DNA of 64,000 nucleotides from Phragmites australis (taxonomy: Eukaryota; Streptophyta; Magnoliopsida; Poales; Poaceae), in NCBI RefSeq assembly GCF_958298935.1, contig NC_084921.1:38473001-38537000 (forward strand). The letters are read 5' to 3'. The translations under genes were made by a program, and so were the position numbers. Positions 35,550 through 46,761 of the stretch are shown here, piece after piece (the stretch's first letter is position 1; each line of letters opens with the position of its first letter). Under the pieces are notes generated by a model. That model saw only the letters and a list, made by a program, of their open reading frames with translations, did not search any database and was not told where the DNA came from.

Positions 35550-38500
35550 TTAAATAACAGGTCTTCTTATTACAAAGCAACTACCCAGGCCAAACCCTGG
35601 GGCTGGCGCTAACTTTCTATTCAGTAAATACGGACCCAAAAACATGTGGTAGAGGATCAAACTGAACATTCCAAAATATATAATGAATGACAGGCAGATA
35701 TAGGTTAGCCTGACCTCGAAGCTCCTCCATGGTCCTCGTAGCGTCAGTAAAGCCTTCAGAAACTGCCAGGAAAAGGTAAATGTCTGGAAAATGCTCCTAG
35801 ACACAGGCCAAGGCAAGGTAGACGCCGGTGGCTCCAACATCCAGCAAGTGGTCACCCACCGTCACACGAAGCCTGTCCTCGGGATCACAAGCCTCCTCGT
35901 AGGTCGTCAAAAACCAATCAATATGACCAGTCACAGTGTTCCCGGGTGTCGGGCGAACCTGAATATTGGTGGACCGGAGCAATGAGTCGAAGGGGGTAAA
36001 AGCCTGGCTAAGGAGATCGTAGAACTTTTCACATCGCTCATCGCTCTCCCTGACCATCTGCTCATGGTCCCTCCGCGCCACGAGGATTTCATTCCGAAAG
36101 TGGCTGAGGCAATCGTAGAACTATTATGACTGTTGGTCGTTCTCCCTAGTCATTTGAGCTAGGTCCCACCATACCGTAAGTAGCTCCTCCCGACAAGCTA
36201 GTCAACCTACAGGACAAGAGCCATGCAGGAGCCAGCTGGTCAAAATATTACGTGGCTAGCCTAAGATTGCACGTAGCTCGGACGGTTGGACCAACATACC
36301 TTAGAGATCGCCATGCAGACTCGGTTGCTCGACCGCAAAACCCCGCTCACACTAAGCCACCGCCTTCCGAGTATGCTGGTTGCCGAAGTTATCGATAAGC
36401 ATGGTCGAGGGCACGCTGCGAATAGAGGGGCCGGTCGGCTCTAGCCGCTCTCCGTTTATGGGCGTGGTCGAGAACTCAGAGTGAGCACTAGGTTCGGACA
36501 TGTTGTGGATTCTACGACCACAGTGGCGACACAAGCTTATCAGAAAACAAAAGGCATCATCCAAATATATTACAAAACCAGAGTTACTGCCCGGTTCTTA
36601 CTCCTCGGAAGTCTTCACCCTAAAAATAGACTCTACAAAATCTACAACCCCCTGGCACTCTTGCTGCAACTTCTCCTCGGCTTCAAGTCTGGTGACCGCG
36701 ACTCCCTCCTGAATGAAATCCGTATTGAAGTTGGGGTCACGACTGCAGTAGCACTAGAGATCGTACCCCGCAGTCTCCCTCACTGTCTTCACCACGTCCT
36801 CCGAGGCTCTCACCGCGAGGATACCTGAGAGCTCGGAAAACCTCTTCGAGAACCTTGGTGGCGCGGGCCCAGGATAGGGCTGTGGGTCGTGACTGCGGCT
36901 CAATGATGTCCAGCCCGAGTTTCCCCAAGGGATCCGCCAACGCCTTAAAGGCATCCAGAGAAGACCGTGGGTGCTATGCTCGTCCGCCTGGAGCTGGAGG
37001 TTATCGGCGGTGAGCGCAGCTTGCTGGCACTGGAGCTCGCCATACTTTTGCTAAAGCATGAGCCTCGCCTCCTTCTCCTGAGATAGCTGCCTCTCCGGCT
37101 CGGTGCACCTACTCACCATCGGCTCCTTGTCGGCAACCATCTTGCGTACCTAGGCCGGGAAACAGGCAACCATGGAGGGCAGGTCGGATTCTGGAACGAG
37201 CTCCATGACCAGCTCCATCGGCACAAGAGTCATGATTAGTGCTCCCGGGGTCGAGTACGACACTGGAGGAGAGACTAGAACACCCTGCTATGGCACCGGA
37301 GGGGGAGTCATGAACAAGGCCATAGGAGCGATCAAAGGCCTACAACAACAATGAAACCACGAAATCAGAAGGAGAATATGAATTCGGTGTATCCTACACC
37401 AACCAGAGAACTCACCACGGACACGGAGACGTGAGCTCGAGCCTGGTCCTCACGAAGTCGCTGGACCAGCGGTTCGAGGAGGGCAGGCCTACGGACGACG
37501 CACGAACGCGCTTGGACACATCCAGGACAGACGAGTCCCCTGTTAGTCTTTTCCCCCTAAGCGTAGACCCTCGGCTGACAGCGGTCTGACCACTCCTAGT
37601 CTGGGCAGAAGGGGTCTGGTCGAGGGATGTCTGGTAGGTGGGCACCTAGTCAGGGTGAGGCTGGTCAGAGCAATGTGGGTCACCCCCTGTTGGCCAGTGC
37701 CACTCTTGAGATTGCCGCCCGTAACCTCTGTCTAGCTCTGGGCAGTTTGGCAACATCCGTGACAAGCTGTGCTAACTTCTACGACCATGGCCTTGGCAGT
37801 CACTGGACGCAATTCATCGACCAGTGGGAGATCCTGCTGTGGTTCGAACTATGAAACCTCAACCCATGGAAAGATCGGGGATCAAAAAGTCTAAGAAAAA
37901 GACAGACATACCATACGGAGGGCCCTCTCCAAATGCGACAGATCACACAACGGAAAAGCATTTCGCGAAGGTCCATTCTTCTTGTAGCAGCCACCATCAG
38001 GAATTTGACCCGCTGGTCGATGACATCATCGGCCAACTCTAAGATAAGGGAATACATAAGATACCATACAATCAACAAGGAAACACCATGAAAAGGGATG
38101 CGACGTTACCTGTGGAGCTTTCCCGAGTGACATCATCCCTCCTGGTGTACAAATAGGCTAGGTGCTCTCTCCTCCGCAGAGGGCACAACCGGCGCTTGAC
38201 GAAGTCACAGACAACATCTGCTCCCGTCAGTCCGGTGTTCACGAGATTCTTGACCCGGGCCGCGAGGACCAACAACTCTGTAGTGGGCGTGGGGGTGGTT
38301 CCCTAGTCCTCGTGGTACTGAGATGATCCGCTCGGCACACAGATATTATCCATGGCGTTCTCGGTCTTGAGGTAGAACCAGTCCTCCCTCCAGCCCGATC
38401 ATGAGGACTTAAGGCCCATCTTGAGGTATGAGCCGGCGAGGCCATCGCGGAGACGAAACCCACAGCTCCCGGTGGCTGGCCTAGTCACCGGCCTGGCCGT

Positions 38501-38900
38501 GTAGAAGTACTTAAAGAGATCGAGGCACGGCTCGACCCCGATAAAATTCTCGCACATGTGAGCAAAAACGTTCAGCATGATAATGGAGTTGGGGTTGAGG
38601 TGAAGATGATGGAGGTCATAGAAGGAAACGATGGTAGTGAAGAACTCGGAGAAGGATGGCATGAGACTGGCCAGGAAGAAGGAGGCAAACATCACGATCT
38701 CCACCTCCTAGGGAGCAGGTGTGTCCTCCCAGTGCGGTACCTTGAAGAAAGGCGGTGAGGGAGTAGACGACTCTCGTACATCACTTTTAGCCTCGCCTAG
38801 GTGCACTTTGACTTGGAATAGTTGGGCTCGTTGCCAGTGCGCGGTGCCATGGGATGTTTGGGGGGCTGTAAGGAAAGCTTTGATAAAGAAGAAGGCGATG
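35550..38900 (-). pseudogene. Antisense ORF of a Tat-type gypsy element (PF04195-like), degenerate
   Basis: On the minus strand, from about 38720 down to 38070, the fragments SFYDLHHLHLNPNSI, VFAHMCENFIGVEPCLDLF, GSCGFRLRDGLAGSYLKM, GWREDWFYLK, ELLVLAARVKNLVNTGLTGA and LCPLRRREHLAYLY follow the order of the plant putative gypsy-type transposon domain (PF04195). A helical, charged middle part (about 36350-37250) and a C-terminal fragment at 35797-36081 (MARRDHEQMVRESDERCEKF) follow. Stops occur between segments, for example after LKMGLKSS and near 36125. The gene is read opposite to the LTRs, as in Grande-like elements. Its molecular role is not established in the family. I am sure of the domain, less sure of the ends. 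Confidence 0.72.
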
Positions 38901-39330
38901 AGCGTTGGGCTCTAGGGCTTGGTGACTGGGGAGATGGCGAAAAGTTTTGTGGGGAGCCTTTAGCTGTCCAACTTATAGGGTCAGCGTGATATCCCAACCG
39001 CCGCGAGCCCAGCCGTTTCGGAATTCGAGAGGCCGCATGGGGAACTAAAATTCCCTTTGGTTCATTGTTAGTTAAAGTTTCTCTCTCCCATGATCCTCTC
39101 CCACGCACATGCCTTCCTTTTTTCTCTCTCTCAGGATTCTCTCTCTTCGGACATTTAACCTCCCCTTGGGATGTGGTTTTCTGAGCCAGTCGCGAAAGTG
39201 GACCATGTCACCAACCACTCCCTGGGTGAACTCATGTTCACCCGAGGCCCAAATGGTACGACTGGGTCCGACCACAATCGCATGACTAACTAATCAGTCT
39301 ACCATATCCACGAGGGAGCTTGAGGGCTAC
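38901..39330. other. Gypsy internal 3' region and polypurine tract
   Basis: Non-coding sequence between the antisense ORF region and the 3' LTR. It ends with the purine-rich GAGGGAGCTTGAGGG at 39312-39326, which serves as plus-strand primer in LTR elements. Confidence 0.55.
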
Positions 39331-40042
39331 TATCGTTATAAAGAATAATAGAGTCCCATGGTAGGGGGACCCACGGCGGTCAAATATCAACATTTTTCAC
39401 ACGTCATGATTAGGTAGGAGCATGGTCCCTCAGTGCGTCCAGCTAGCGATCACACGACCAATTTATCTGACCAATCTCTGGGTCTTAGATGGAAACCCTG
39501 TGACCAGTTTTCTCTAGTCACGGGGTAGGTATGTGTCTAATCAGTTTAATTTCATTACATATTTTCCACTTAAGTGTTATCTCTTATCCAGGTCGTCATT
39601 TTGGACGGACCTAGGCGTGACCAGTATAGGCTTGTCGTGTCCCGTCCCGTAGCATTAAACACTACAAGATGACCTGACAAAGTATGGCAGTAGGTTTTGC
39701 AGGGGCACATATGGCGCGTCAGGACGGGACCTGGTAGACCAGACGATAAGGATCACGCGGGCGTGGAACCAACAGCGTAGGCCCTGCAGACCAATAGGGA
39801 AAGTGGAATACGGCCACTCGCCGTAATAATGGGCATAGGTTAGAAGGATTAGCTAGGCCTGGGTCTAGCTTGGGTTCCTATGTGACTCCTCCCTCCCTCG
39901 GATATATAAAGGAAGGGAGATACGAAGAAGAGGTAGAAGGTATCCAGTTAAATTCGGACCTATATCAAAAAATACACAGGATGTAGGGCTATTATCCCAA
40001 GGGAAGCCCGAACCTAGATAACTCTCGGTGTTCTTGAGTTTT

Positions 40043-41711
40043 GTTGGGATCGGTGAAATCCTAACAGGGGGGTGAATTAGGACACTTAGAACTATTTTAG
40101 ATCTAAAAATAACACAAGATAAACATATATCAATTCTTATCTAAATGTACTCTAGGTTTATCTAGTGTGTTTACTCTACCGATCAAAGCGCTTGCAACCT
40201 ATCTAATAAGGTAAATTGCAAGTAAGTAGATGCGGAAACGTAAATAAGGTAGAGAGAGAAAACTTGGTACAAGGATTTTTTCCCCATGATATCGATGGTA
40301 TGAATATCACCCCTAGTCCATGTTGGAGCTCCACAAAGGATATGCTTCTGGTCGGCACCCGGTCACAACTCTTGAGCCACCAAGTCACAAAGATAAAGCC
40401 TCCACCTGGATGAGCCACCAAACCACCAAGGCAAGGTCTCACCTAGCCTCTCTTTCGGTTCCTTGCCGTCTTGATCACTTTGGAGCTTAAGCCACCAAGG
40501 CAAGGATCTTCGCGTCCCCGTACATGCTTCCCGTCGCTGCTCCACACCAAGTCGGAGAGTCAACAAGTTTGCCGGCGAGTCACCAAGACTCCAAAGTACC
40601 GGCGTACCAAGAGGTACAAGCTTGGATCACTCCTTGATCCACTCTCTAGGTAGCAATCACCTAGCAACATACTCTCTAGGCCTATAAGCACTAATAACTC
40701 TCTAATCTTGTGTTTAATTGCCTTGGATGATCACTTTAAGCACTTTGGTGGCTTGGATATCTTCTCAGGTGTATATGAACTTCTCCGGACTCCAGCTGTA
40801 CGCCACACCTTCAAATGACTAAGTGGAGGGTATTTATAGTCTCAAATCCGCGTACTAGCCATTAATCCAATGGCTCTGAAAAGCTCTTAACATCGGATGA
40901 TCCAGTATAAATAGTAGTACTAACAATAGATCATCCGACGAGTACGCTCTCACAAACTAGCCATTGGAACCTCACTCGAGCCACTGTGAACACCGGACAC
41001 TTCGGTGTAAACTTCTTCTTCATCACCAGACTTTACAGTGAGTTATCTGAGCCATCCGAGCCTCTGCATCTCCTCTGCACAAATTGCTCCGGTGAAGTCT
41101 TTGGTGTGCGCATCTTCATCACTAGACTATCCGGTGGGTTGTCTTCGGCCAACCGACCCAGTGCAACACTCTCTGGAAATATTACTCCGGTAAGATGATT
41201 TTCAGAGCACCGGACCTTCTGGTGAGATCACTGCATTCTCCCCTTTTTCAATAATACTCCGGTGTGTTCAAATCAATCACCAGAATATACGGTGGGATCT
41301 TCTACTTCTTCTTCCTCTTTATACTATTCATTGTTCGGTGTGTACACTTCCATAGCATCGGACCGTCTGGCGTAGCACTTGTGTCCATTTTACACACGTG
41401 TCACCAAGAAATACTCCGGTGTTTAGCAAACACTTGGCACTGGATCTTCCAGTGAGGTCAAATACCTCTGGACACAATACTCCAGTGTGTTTATCTATGT
41501 GAACATCGGACCATTCAGTGAGTTTATTTCTCCTGGAATTTTTTCCAATTCAACTAAACTTTGTCCTGACTTTGATGACTTTTTCATATATTACATCCAT
41601 GAGATCTACTAGCATATATTCTTAGCAAATATGTTATTTCTATTGACTATGTTATCATTAATCACTAAAATCACAAACATAGTCTAATATGGTCATTTTC
41701 CCTATAAGATC
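40043..41711. mobile_element. 1.67-kb insertion inside the 3' LTR, solo-LTR-like
   Basis: The 5' LTR reads continuously across ...TTCTTGAGTT/CATCACATGC, whereas here about 1.67 kb intervenes. The insertion begins TTGTTGGGATCGGTG, has GGGGGGTGAATTAGG near 40068, and ends near CTATAAGATCA. No protein domain is visible. It looks like a solo LTR or non-autonomous LTR element, but I cannot see a clean target duplication, so the class is an inference. Confidence 0.6.
40880..41530. repeat. Array of CCGG-centred short motifs
   Basis: Variants of CACCGGACnnTCCGGTG and ACTCCGGTGTG recur every 30-70 bp (for example near 40990, 41090, 41170, 41210, 41260, 41350, 41415, 41450, 41485 and 41510). The repeats are imperfect and non-coding, and together make a long stretch of small potential hairpins. 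The style resembles the CGGA arrays at 18615-19368 but the wording differs. Confidence 0.65.
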
Positions 41712-41810
41712 ATCACACGCACGCAGCTAGGATATATGGTCTCAGGTTGCAGATCACGCACCCGTCGTCAAGTATACCCCGGTATCATTGTCAGGGACTA
41801 ACCCTCGACA

Positions 41811-42520
41811 ATCTTTAATCATAATTTCTAAATAAAAGACAAAGTTCATTTCTTCTATTTATGTTATGTGATCATGTGATATACTGTCCTTTACATATCT
41901 TTTATATTGAGTACTGATGCATGAAATGAAAGACTAATGTGATATTGTGCTTAGAAAAATGTACAAAGTTTACTTGAATGATATGTTATCGAATATATTT
42001 TTTAGATAGCTATGTCATAAATTGTTAAAATATTGCTCCGTAACTTGGCGTGGCACCAACAGGGGGAGAAGGGTGAGTCCCCATCAGCGGACAGAAAAGC
42101 TTCGGCTAGTGGTCAAAACGGCTAGATTCTCTTGCGGGCGCGCCCTTTTTTGGGAGGTCTTGGGTTGGTGGCTTGTCCCGAGTGTGCTCGCTCGCAGTCA
42201 CAAACCCGGCCGGCGGTAGTGGTGCATGTTTGCGCAGCAGCGCGTGTGCTTGTGTACTCTGCAGGCATCCCCTCCCTCTTCGATCAGAATGATTGGGCGC
42301 TTTCGGACGGACGGCGGGGAGGAGTCAAGAAACGCAGCCGCTTTTTGCAGCCAAAGGACCCAGTTCGGAATGTATGGGTACTTCCTGTCCGGCCACGAGC
42401 TCGTTTCACCCTTTCTTTTGCTAGTTTGGTGCGGGCCTGCGTGCGTCCGAATGGGATGCGCTCCCGTTTTCCCTACCAGTTCTCCTCGTTTTGAATGGTA
42501 CCAACAAAAATTGGACTGGT
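41811..42520. other. Intergenic stretch, no gene recognised
   Basis: AT-rich to about 42040, then GC-rich with overlapping open frames (42022-42522) that have no recognisable domain. It could be the decayed edge of an old gene, but nothing supports that directly. Confidence 0.4.
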
Positions 42521-43379
42521 AAGCAGGGTTTGAAAATGCCTACTATCACCGAAATGCGACCCCGCTGAATTCTCGATATTCGCAAAATGCGAGAAAATTG
42601 AGCGAAAATTCAAAGAATTGAACAAATTCATGCGATCAAACCCGGTTGACCGAGTCGAAATCCGATCGAATTGGGATCTTGATATTTGATCGGTTTATTC
42701 GATACGCGATCAAATTCTTCCAATATTTGATCGAATTCTTCGCATTTCAAAAATATCAAAAACCGATCGAATTCTTCGAAAAGCGAATGCATTATTTGCA
42801 TTTCTCGAATTTCAGTGAAGTGCAAAAAAATCAGAAAAATAGGAAAAATAAGGGAAAAATCATGAAAATTATGGGAAAAATAAGGTAAATCAGGAGAGAA
42901 AAAAATCGGCATGGCATTTGCTATATTTTAGATATTGATAAGCAGAGAAATAGAAATTAATGGTAATATCACCATCATATACTATTATCTCATCAAATAT
43001 GTTCATATATTAGATTAGTGGCACTATAGATTAGCAAATATGTTGAATTACACATATATTACAGTAAAACACAATCACATTACACACAATCTCACTTTAT
43101 ACTAACATACTGTCAATCTGCCATCCACACTTACCAAAAGTGATGATTCGTAGTTTTCATTGCATCCACGCCATGTGCAACCTACAAGATGAAAAAAAAT
43201 AGTCAGATATTTTGTTATGTGTAGAAAATTAAAAATTTGTTCTAGATGGTAAACATCACCTTCAGTGCCACCAGCTTCCACCATCGTGAACCTGGCTTGC
43301 CATATTGTACTCCTCGGTGGATATTGTCATTATTCGTCATGTAGATAGCAACTCAGCCTTAAACTCTGCCCAACTTTGC

Positions 43380-45080
43380 CCTATCAATGTATAAGTGGTT
43401 GACCATTGTCCTTGCAATATGATATAAAAGTCAGGGTCTTGCCACTCATAGACCACTAAATATGAGATTGTGACTGAGCATCGGGGACATGATAGTGATA
43501 CGGATACAATCCAGAACTACTCTTCATACCATAGTTGCTAGAAGATCTCACACTATCTTGTGATCCATCATAGCCACCCTGCGCCCACTGTGTATTTGCC
43601 CCCGGTATAACTTGTCTTTGTGAGGATGGGGCACCGTGGTCATAGTCCTATATGGCATGCGTAAACGGATCCTCATTAGTGAAGTGGAAGGGAATAACGA
43701 CATAGGATGGGCGTGGAGGAGCACCGCCTTCCTGACCGTCATCGTCACTATTATCTGTCTTTGAGCTACTGTCATTAGACTCTTGGTAAGTTGAGGTCTG
43801 CGAGTCACTATGCATGCTCGAATCACTTTGCACTTTTTTTTTACCCTTACCCTTAATCTTCTTGCTCTTCTTTTGATGTGCACTTTGCTTCTTCCTCTTT
43901 CTCATGTGCGTGTATCATCTACCACTTTAGCAGTCTACTGTGATAGTGTAGTTTCCCGAGTCGCCTATTGCAAATTGTGTGGGTTCACTGTGTCTGCCAC
44001 CAGGCGAGTTGGTAGGGGTGTGTTACTGTCACTGTCTGTGTCCTTCTCATCAAGCTCTGGGGCAACATTTGATCTACCGGTCTCTATCCAGTCCTTGAGT
44101 GAATTGTTCTCCTCATTCAATGTGAGTCGGTCCAGTCACATCTACGAACTTGTGAAAAAATATACGTCCATTGCAATATAAAAGGAAATTAATAATACTC
44201 ATGTGCGTCGGTCCAGTCTAAAAATCACACATGATGGTCACACCATACTCTGGCCATTCTTGCTTTCACTTGTCAAATCGTTTCTTCAATTCTTCCTCGT
44301 TCTCGTCTAGGTATTTACCATTGATATCCCGATCAGTTGGAGATGGACACTCTCTCCTATCATAGAACAGATGCTCATAAGTAAACAAGAAAGAAAGAAA
44401 TTCATTACAAACTTTATCACTCACCTCATTTATGTATTTGTTTCACTACAACAACAAAGAATATGTCCTCCACCCTTCTACCAGGAATACCTTAAGTATG
44501 AAAAAATTGGACCATGCCAAACCAATAGCTGTCTTTGCATTCTTTCTCCCTTTAGTCCATATCCCAGTGTCAATTCTCTGCTATACGGGGCCTTTTGCTA
44601 CTGCAACATTGTAATCCCTTACACTCGGTGTCTCCCTCATCGAAGATGACCTCCTAAACATCTTATTCAACACATTGGTAGGACCACCCCTTCCTCTACT
44701 AGTCCCACTGCCACCACCGTACTCGTAGAAGTCCCCTACCCGGCTCCTGAACTCTACATCCTCGCTAGATTGGGCCATGGCACGCTACATCTGTTCCTCT
44801 TCCGTTTCCTCACAATCGCTTGTCAAATCTATGTGGGCCGCCTCCCTCCGAAACCTTGACTCATACCTTTCCTTCTTCTTCTATACCATCCTATCAAGCT
44901 CACATCTGAAGTAATCACGTACATCAAAAGGAACCCAGTTGCAATGTATAACATTAGTGTCGCGCCCTGTCAAATGCTGTTTCAACCTCGTGGCACCACC
45001 GTCTTTCCTTTCCTTATGACAATACTTGTACTTAAATCCTAGTTACAAGTTCTCGCCATGCTCCCATACCACGTCTTTGT
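43380..45080 (-). pseudogene. hAT transposase (BED finger, DUF659), degenerate
   Basis: From high to low coordinates, a BED-finger remnant with KYKYCHKERKDGG and TRLKQHLTG (45080-44950) is followed by VRDYFRCELDRM and a charged linker ending in RGGPTNVLNKMF (44640-44900). A DUF659-like piece comprises WPEYGVTIMCD and, after a break, HKFVDVTGPTH near 44110-44260. A Lys/Ser/Asp-rich C-terminal region lies at 43440-43905. In the BED finger, the first Cys of the CxxC pair appears replaced by Tyr. Most of the catalytic region and the hAT dimerisation domain are missing, and stops are frequent. The element cannot make active transposase. Confidence 0.78.
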
Positions 45081-45295
45081 TTGCCATCGATTACTACAAA
45101 CCAACATAAATATTTAGATGTCAAACTTTTGCATCTAGAACGTTTGAGATTGATGATGTTCCAAATGAGGATGAGAGGGCTCTTTCCATCTCTTCCTATA
45201 AATTGCTTTATTTCTCGGTTACTCAGATGTAATAGTTACTATGACAACTTTAACCAATTAACCACACTAGAAATTGAACAACTAAACAATTTACA

Positions 45296-45545
45296 GATGT
45301 CGAGCACGATATTCGACCGATTACCTCGATATTCGACCGATTTCTTCGAAAATCCGAACTCTCAGCTTCAATATTCGATTCTCGCCCAAACCAGACGGCG
45401 CTCACTCGGCCAACCTCGATATTTGACCGATTTCTTCAAAAAACCGAAAACACACTGTCGATATTCGAAGCTCGCCGAACCCGACAGCGCCCGCTCGTCT
45501 GACTGCAATATTCGACTCGATTCGGTCGAATATCGATTTGTCCGC
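45296..45545. repeat. TTCGA-rich subterminal repeats of the hAT element
   Basis: CGATATTCGACCGATT, CTCGATATTTGACCGATTTC and related phrases recur at about 45308, 45329, 45375, 45416, 45460 and 45508. A related but differently arranged cluster of GATCGAATTCTTCGAA words lies at 42650-42790 near the opposite end. Confidence 0.7.
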
Positions 45546-45900
45546 TTGGTTTTCGACATCTCTGGCGTGATTTCCTCGTCGCCGGCAGTGGATCCGTCGG
45601 TGCTCACCTTTGCGCCGCTCGGAGAGGAGAGGAAAGTGTTCTAGTGCCACTGTGCTACACGGGGAGGAGAGCTACCTTATGCACTCAAGAAAGGTGGGTC
45701 GAAATGGGCCACTGGGCCGAAGCAATTTGGCCATTTTTCTTTTTCTTTTCTTCTTTTCTAATTTTCAAACTTCCCATCCACAATATTTGATGCAAATTTT
45801 TTTTTTAAATCACATAATTTCTTAGAATTGTCATTAGTGTTTTTAGAAATTTTTATTTTATTTTATTTTTTCAGATTTGAAAATTTTGAATTCAAATCTC

Positions 45901-46433
45901 AAATTTCCATCGGTTTTTTACTACAATTCGGTTCACATCGTGTCGTCATCTGCAGATGATGCAGTTAATCATGTGTGGTAATGAGCAAGCTAATAAATAG
46001 CGGATAGCGGGTTTAGCAAATTGGCATTAGAAGAGCAATAACAGATAATGGTTGCTAAGTTTCAATAACGGTATTTAAAAGAACACTTAATTTTTTATGT
46101 AATAGTGTATATATTACATCTTTCTCTCATCATAAAAATAATACAAAATAGACTAATAAATTAAAATTTAGAGTTTCTAGGTATAACTTATACATACATC
46201 AAGGTAGTAAGACAAAAAATTAATTTTGAAAAATTAATTTTAAAGAAATAATACGTTAGGAAGAACCACTGTCGTGACTAAATAGTACTCCTAAAGCAAT
46301 GTTACAAGCGCTATAGCAACATAAGAAGTGTTATAGTGGCATCTAAGTTCCAATCCATTATTTTTTACTACTTCGTATTGATAGCGTTTATTCCTCGCTA
46401 CCAACGTTTTTTATATCTTATTTATGGGCTAAC
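45901..46433. other. Intergenic AT-rich stretch, nothing recognised
   Basis: AT-rich with short words such as AATAGCGGATAGCGGG. No ORF, terminal repeat pair or RNA gene is recognised. Confidence 0.45.
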
Positions 46434-46436
46434 TTA

Positions 46437-46758
46437 GGGTCTGCTTGTTTGGGTGGTACATGTTCGGACTGCTCTGGATTGTAGAGGAACGAATTTCAGG
46501 CTACTTTAGATGGGGTGGGCTGCACCCTTTATCTGAAAATCTGTTTTTGATTTTAATAGTTGTATTTTATAATAATTTTTTGACTTCTCAGCACACTACT
46601 TCTCAGAAAAGCTATTCTCAGCTTCTAGTTCATTTTCTCAGAAGCAGATCTATAACTTCTTCAGAAACCATTTTTCAGCAAACTCATTTTTTTGGACTTC
46701 TAACTTCTGAGCTTCTAACAAAAATAGAAGGCATAAACAACCTAAAATAAACAGACCC
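46437..46758. mobile_element. Tourist-like MITE (PIF/Harbinger type), 322 bp
   Basis: The ends GGGTCTGCTTGTTT and (reverse complement) GGGTCTGTTTATTT form a terminal inverted repeat, and TTA flanks both sides (46434-46436 and 46759-46761). The 3-bp TTA duplication is typical of PIF/Harbinger elements. The interior is rich in CTTCTCAGAAG-like snap-back words and has no coding potential. Confidence 0.8.
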
Positions 46759-46761
46759 TTA

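Larger units (their letters stand above)
31863..41810 (+). mobile_element. Ty3-gypsy (Tat-like) retrotransposon, gag-pol deleted
   Basis: The element runs from the 5' LTR (31863-32658), through a primer-binding-site region, an internal region without recognisable gag or pol, 249-bp tandem repeats and a degenerate antisense ORF region (about 35550-38900), to a purine-rich tract (GAGGGAGCTTGAGGG, 39312-39326) and the 3' LTR (39331-41810). An antisense ORF between the coding region and the 3' LTR is characteristic of Tat-lineage plant gypsy elements such as Grande and RIRE2. Lack of protease, RT and integrase makes this copy non-autonomous. No matching 5-bp target duplication is visible next to the two ends. 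Confidence 0.78.
39331..41810 (+). repeat. 3' LTR of the Tat-like gypsy element, interrupted
   Basis: 39331-40042 and 41712-41810 together align with the 5' LTR, from TATCGTTATAAAGAATAATA to GGGACTAACCCTCGACA with an intact terminal CA. Many substitutions separate the two LTRs, so the element is old compared with the large duplication. A 1.67-kb foreign segment splits the LTR. Confidence 0.87.
42521..45900 (-). mobile_element. hAT-type DNA transposon, decayed
   Basis: A BED zinc-finger/DUF659-type hAT protein remnant on the minus strand lies between two regions rich in TTCGA/TCGAA words (42540-42800 and 45296-45545). This is the subterminal style of some grass hAT families. A candidate left end is CAGGGTTTGAAAATGCC near 42524. 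The right end and an 8-bp target duplication were not identified with confidence. Confidence 0.6.

Noticed and set aside
42022..42522. Open frames in GC-rich DNA left of the hAT element
   Set aside because: No recognisable product and no start or splice context; most likely chance frames.
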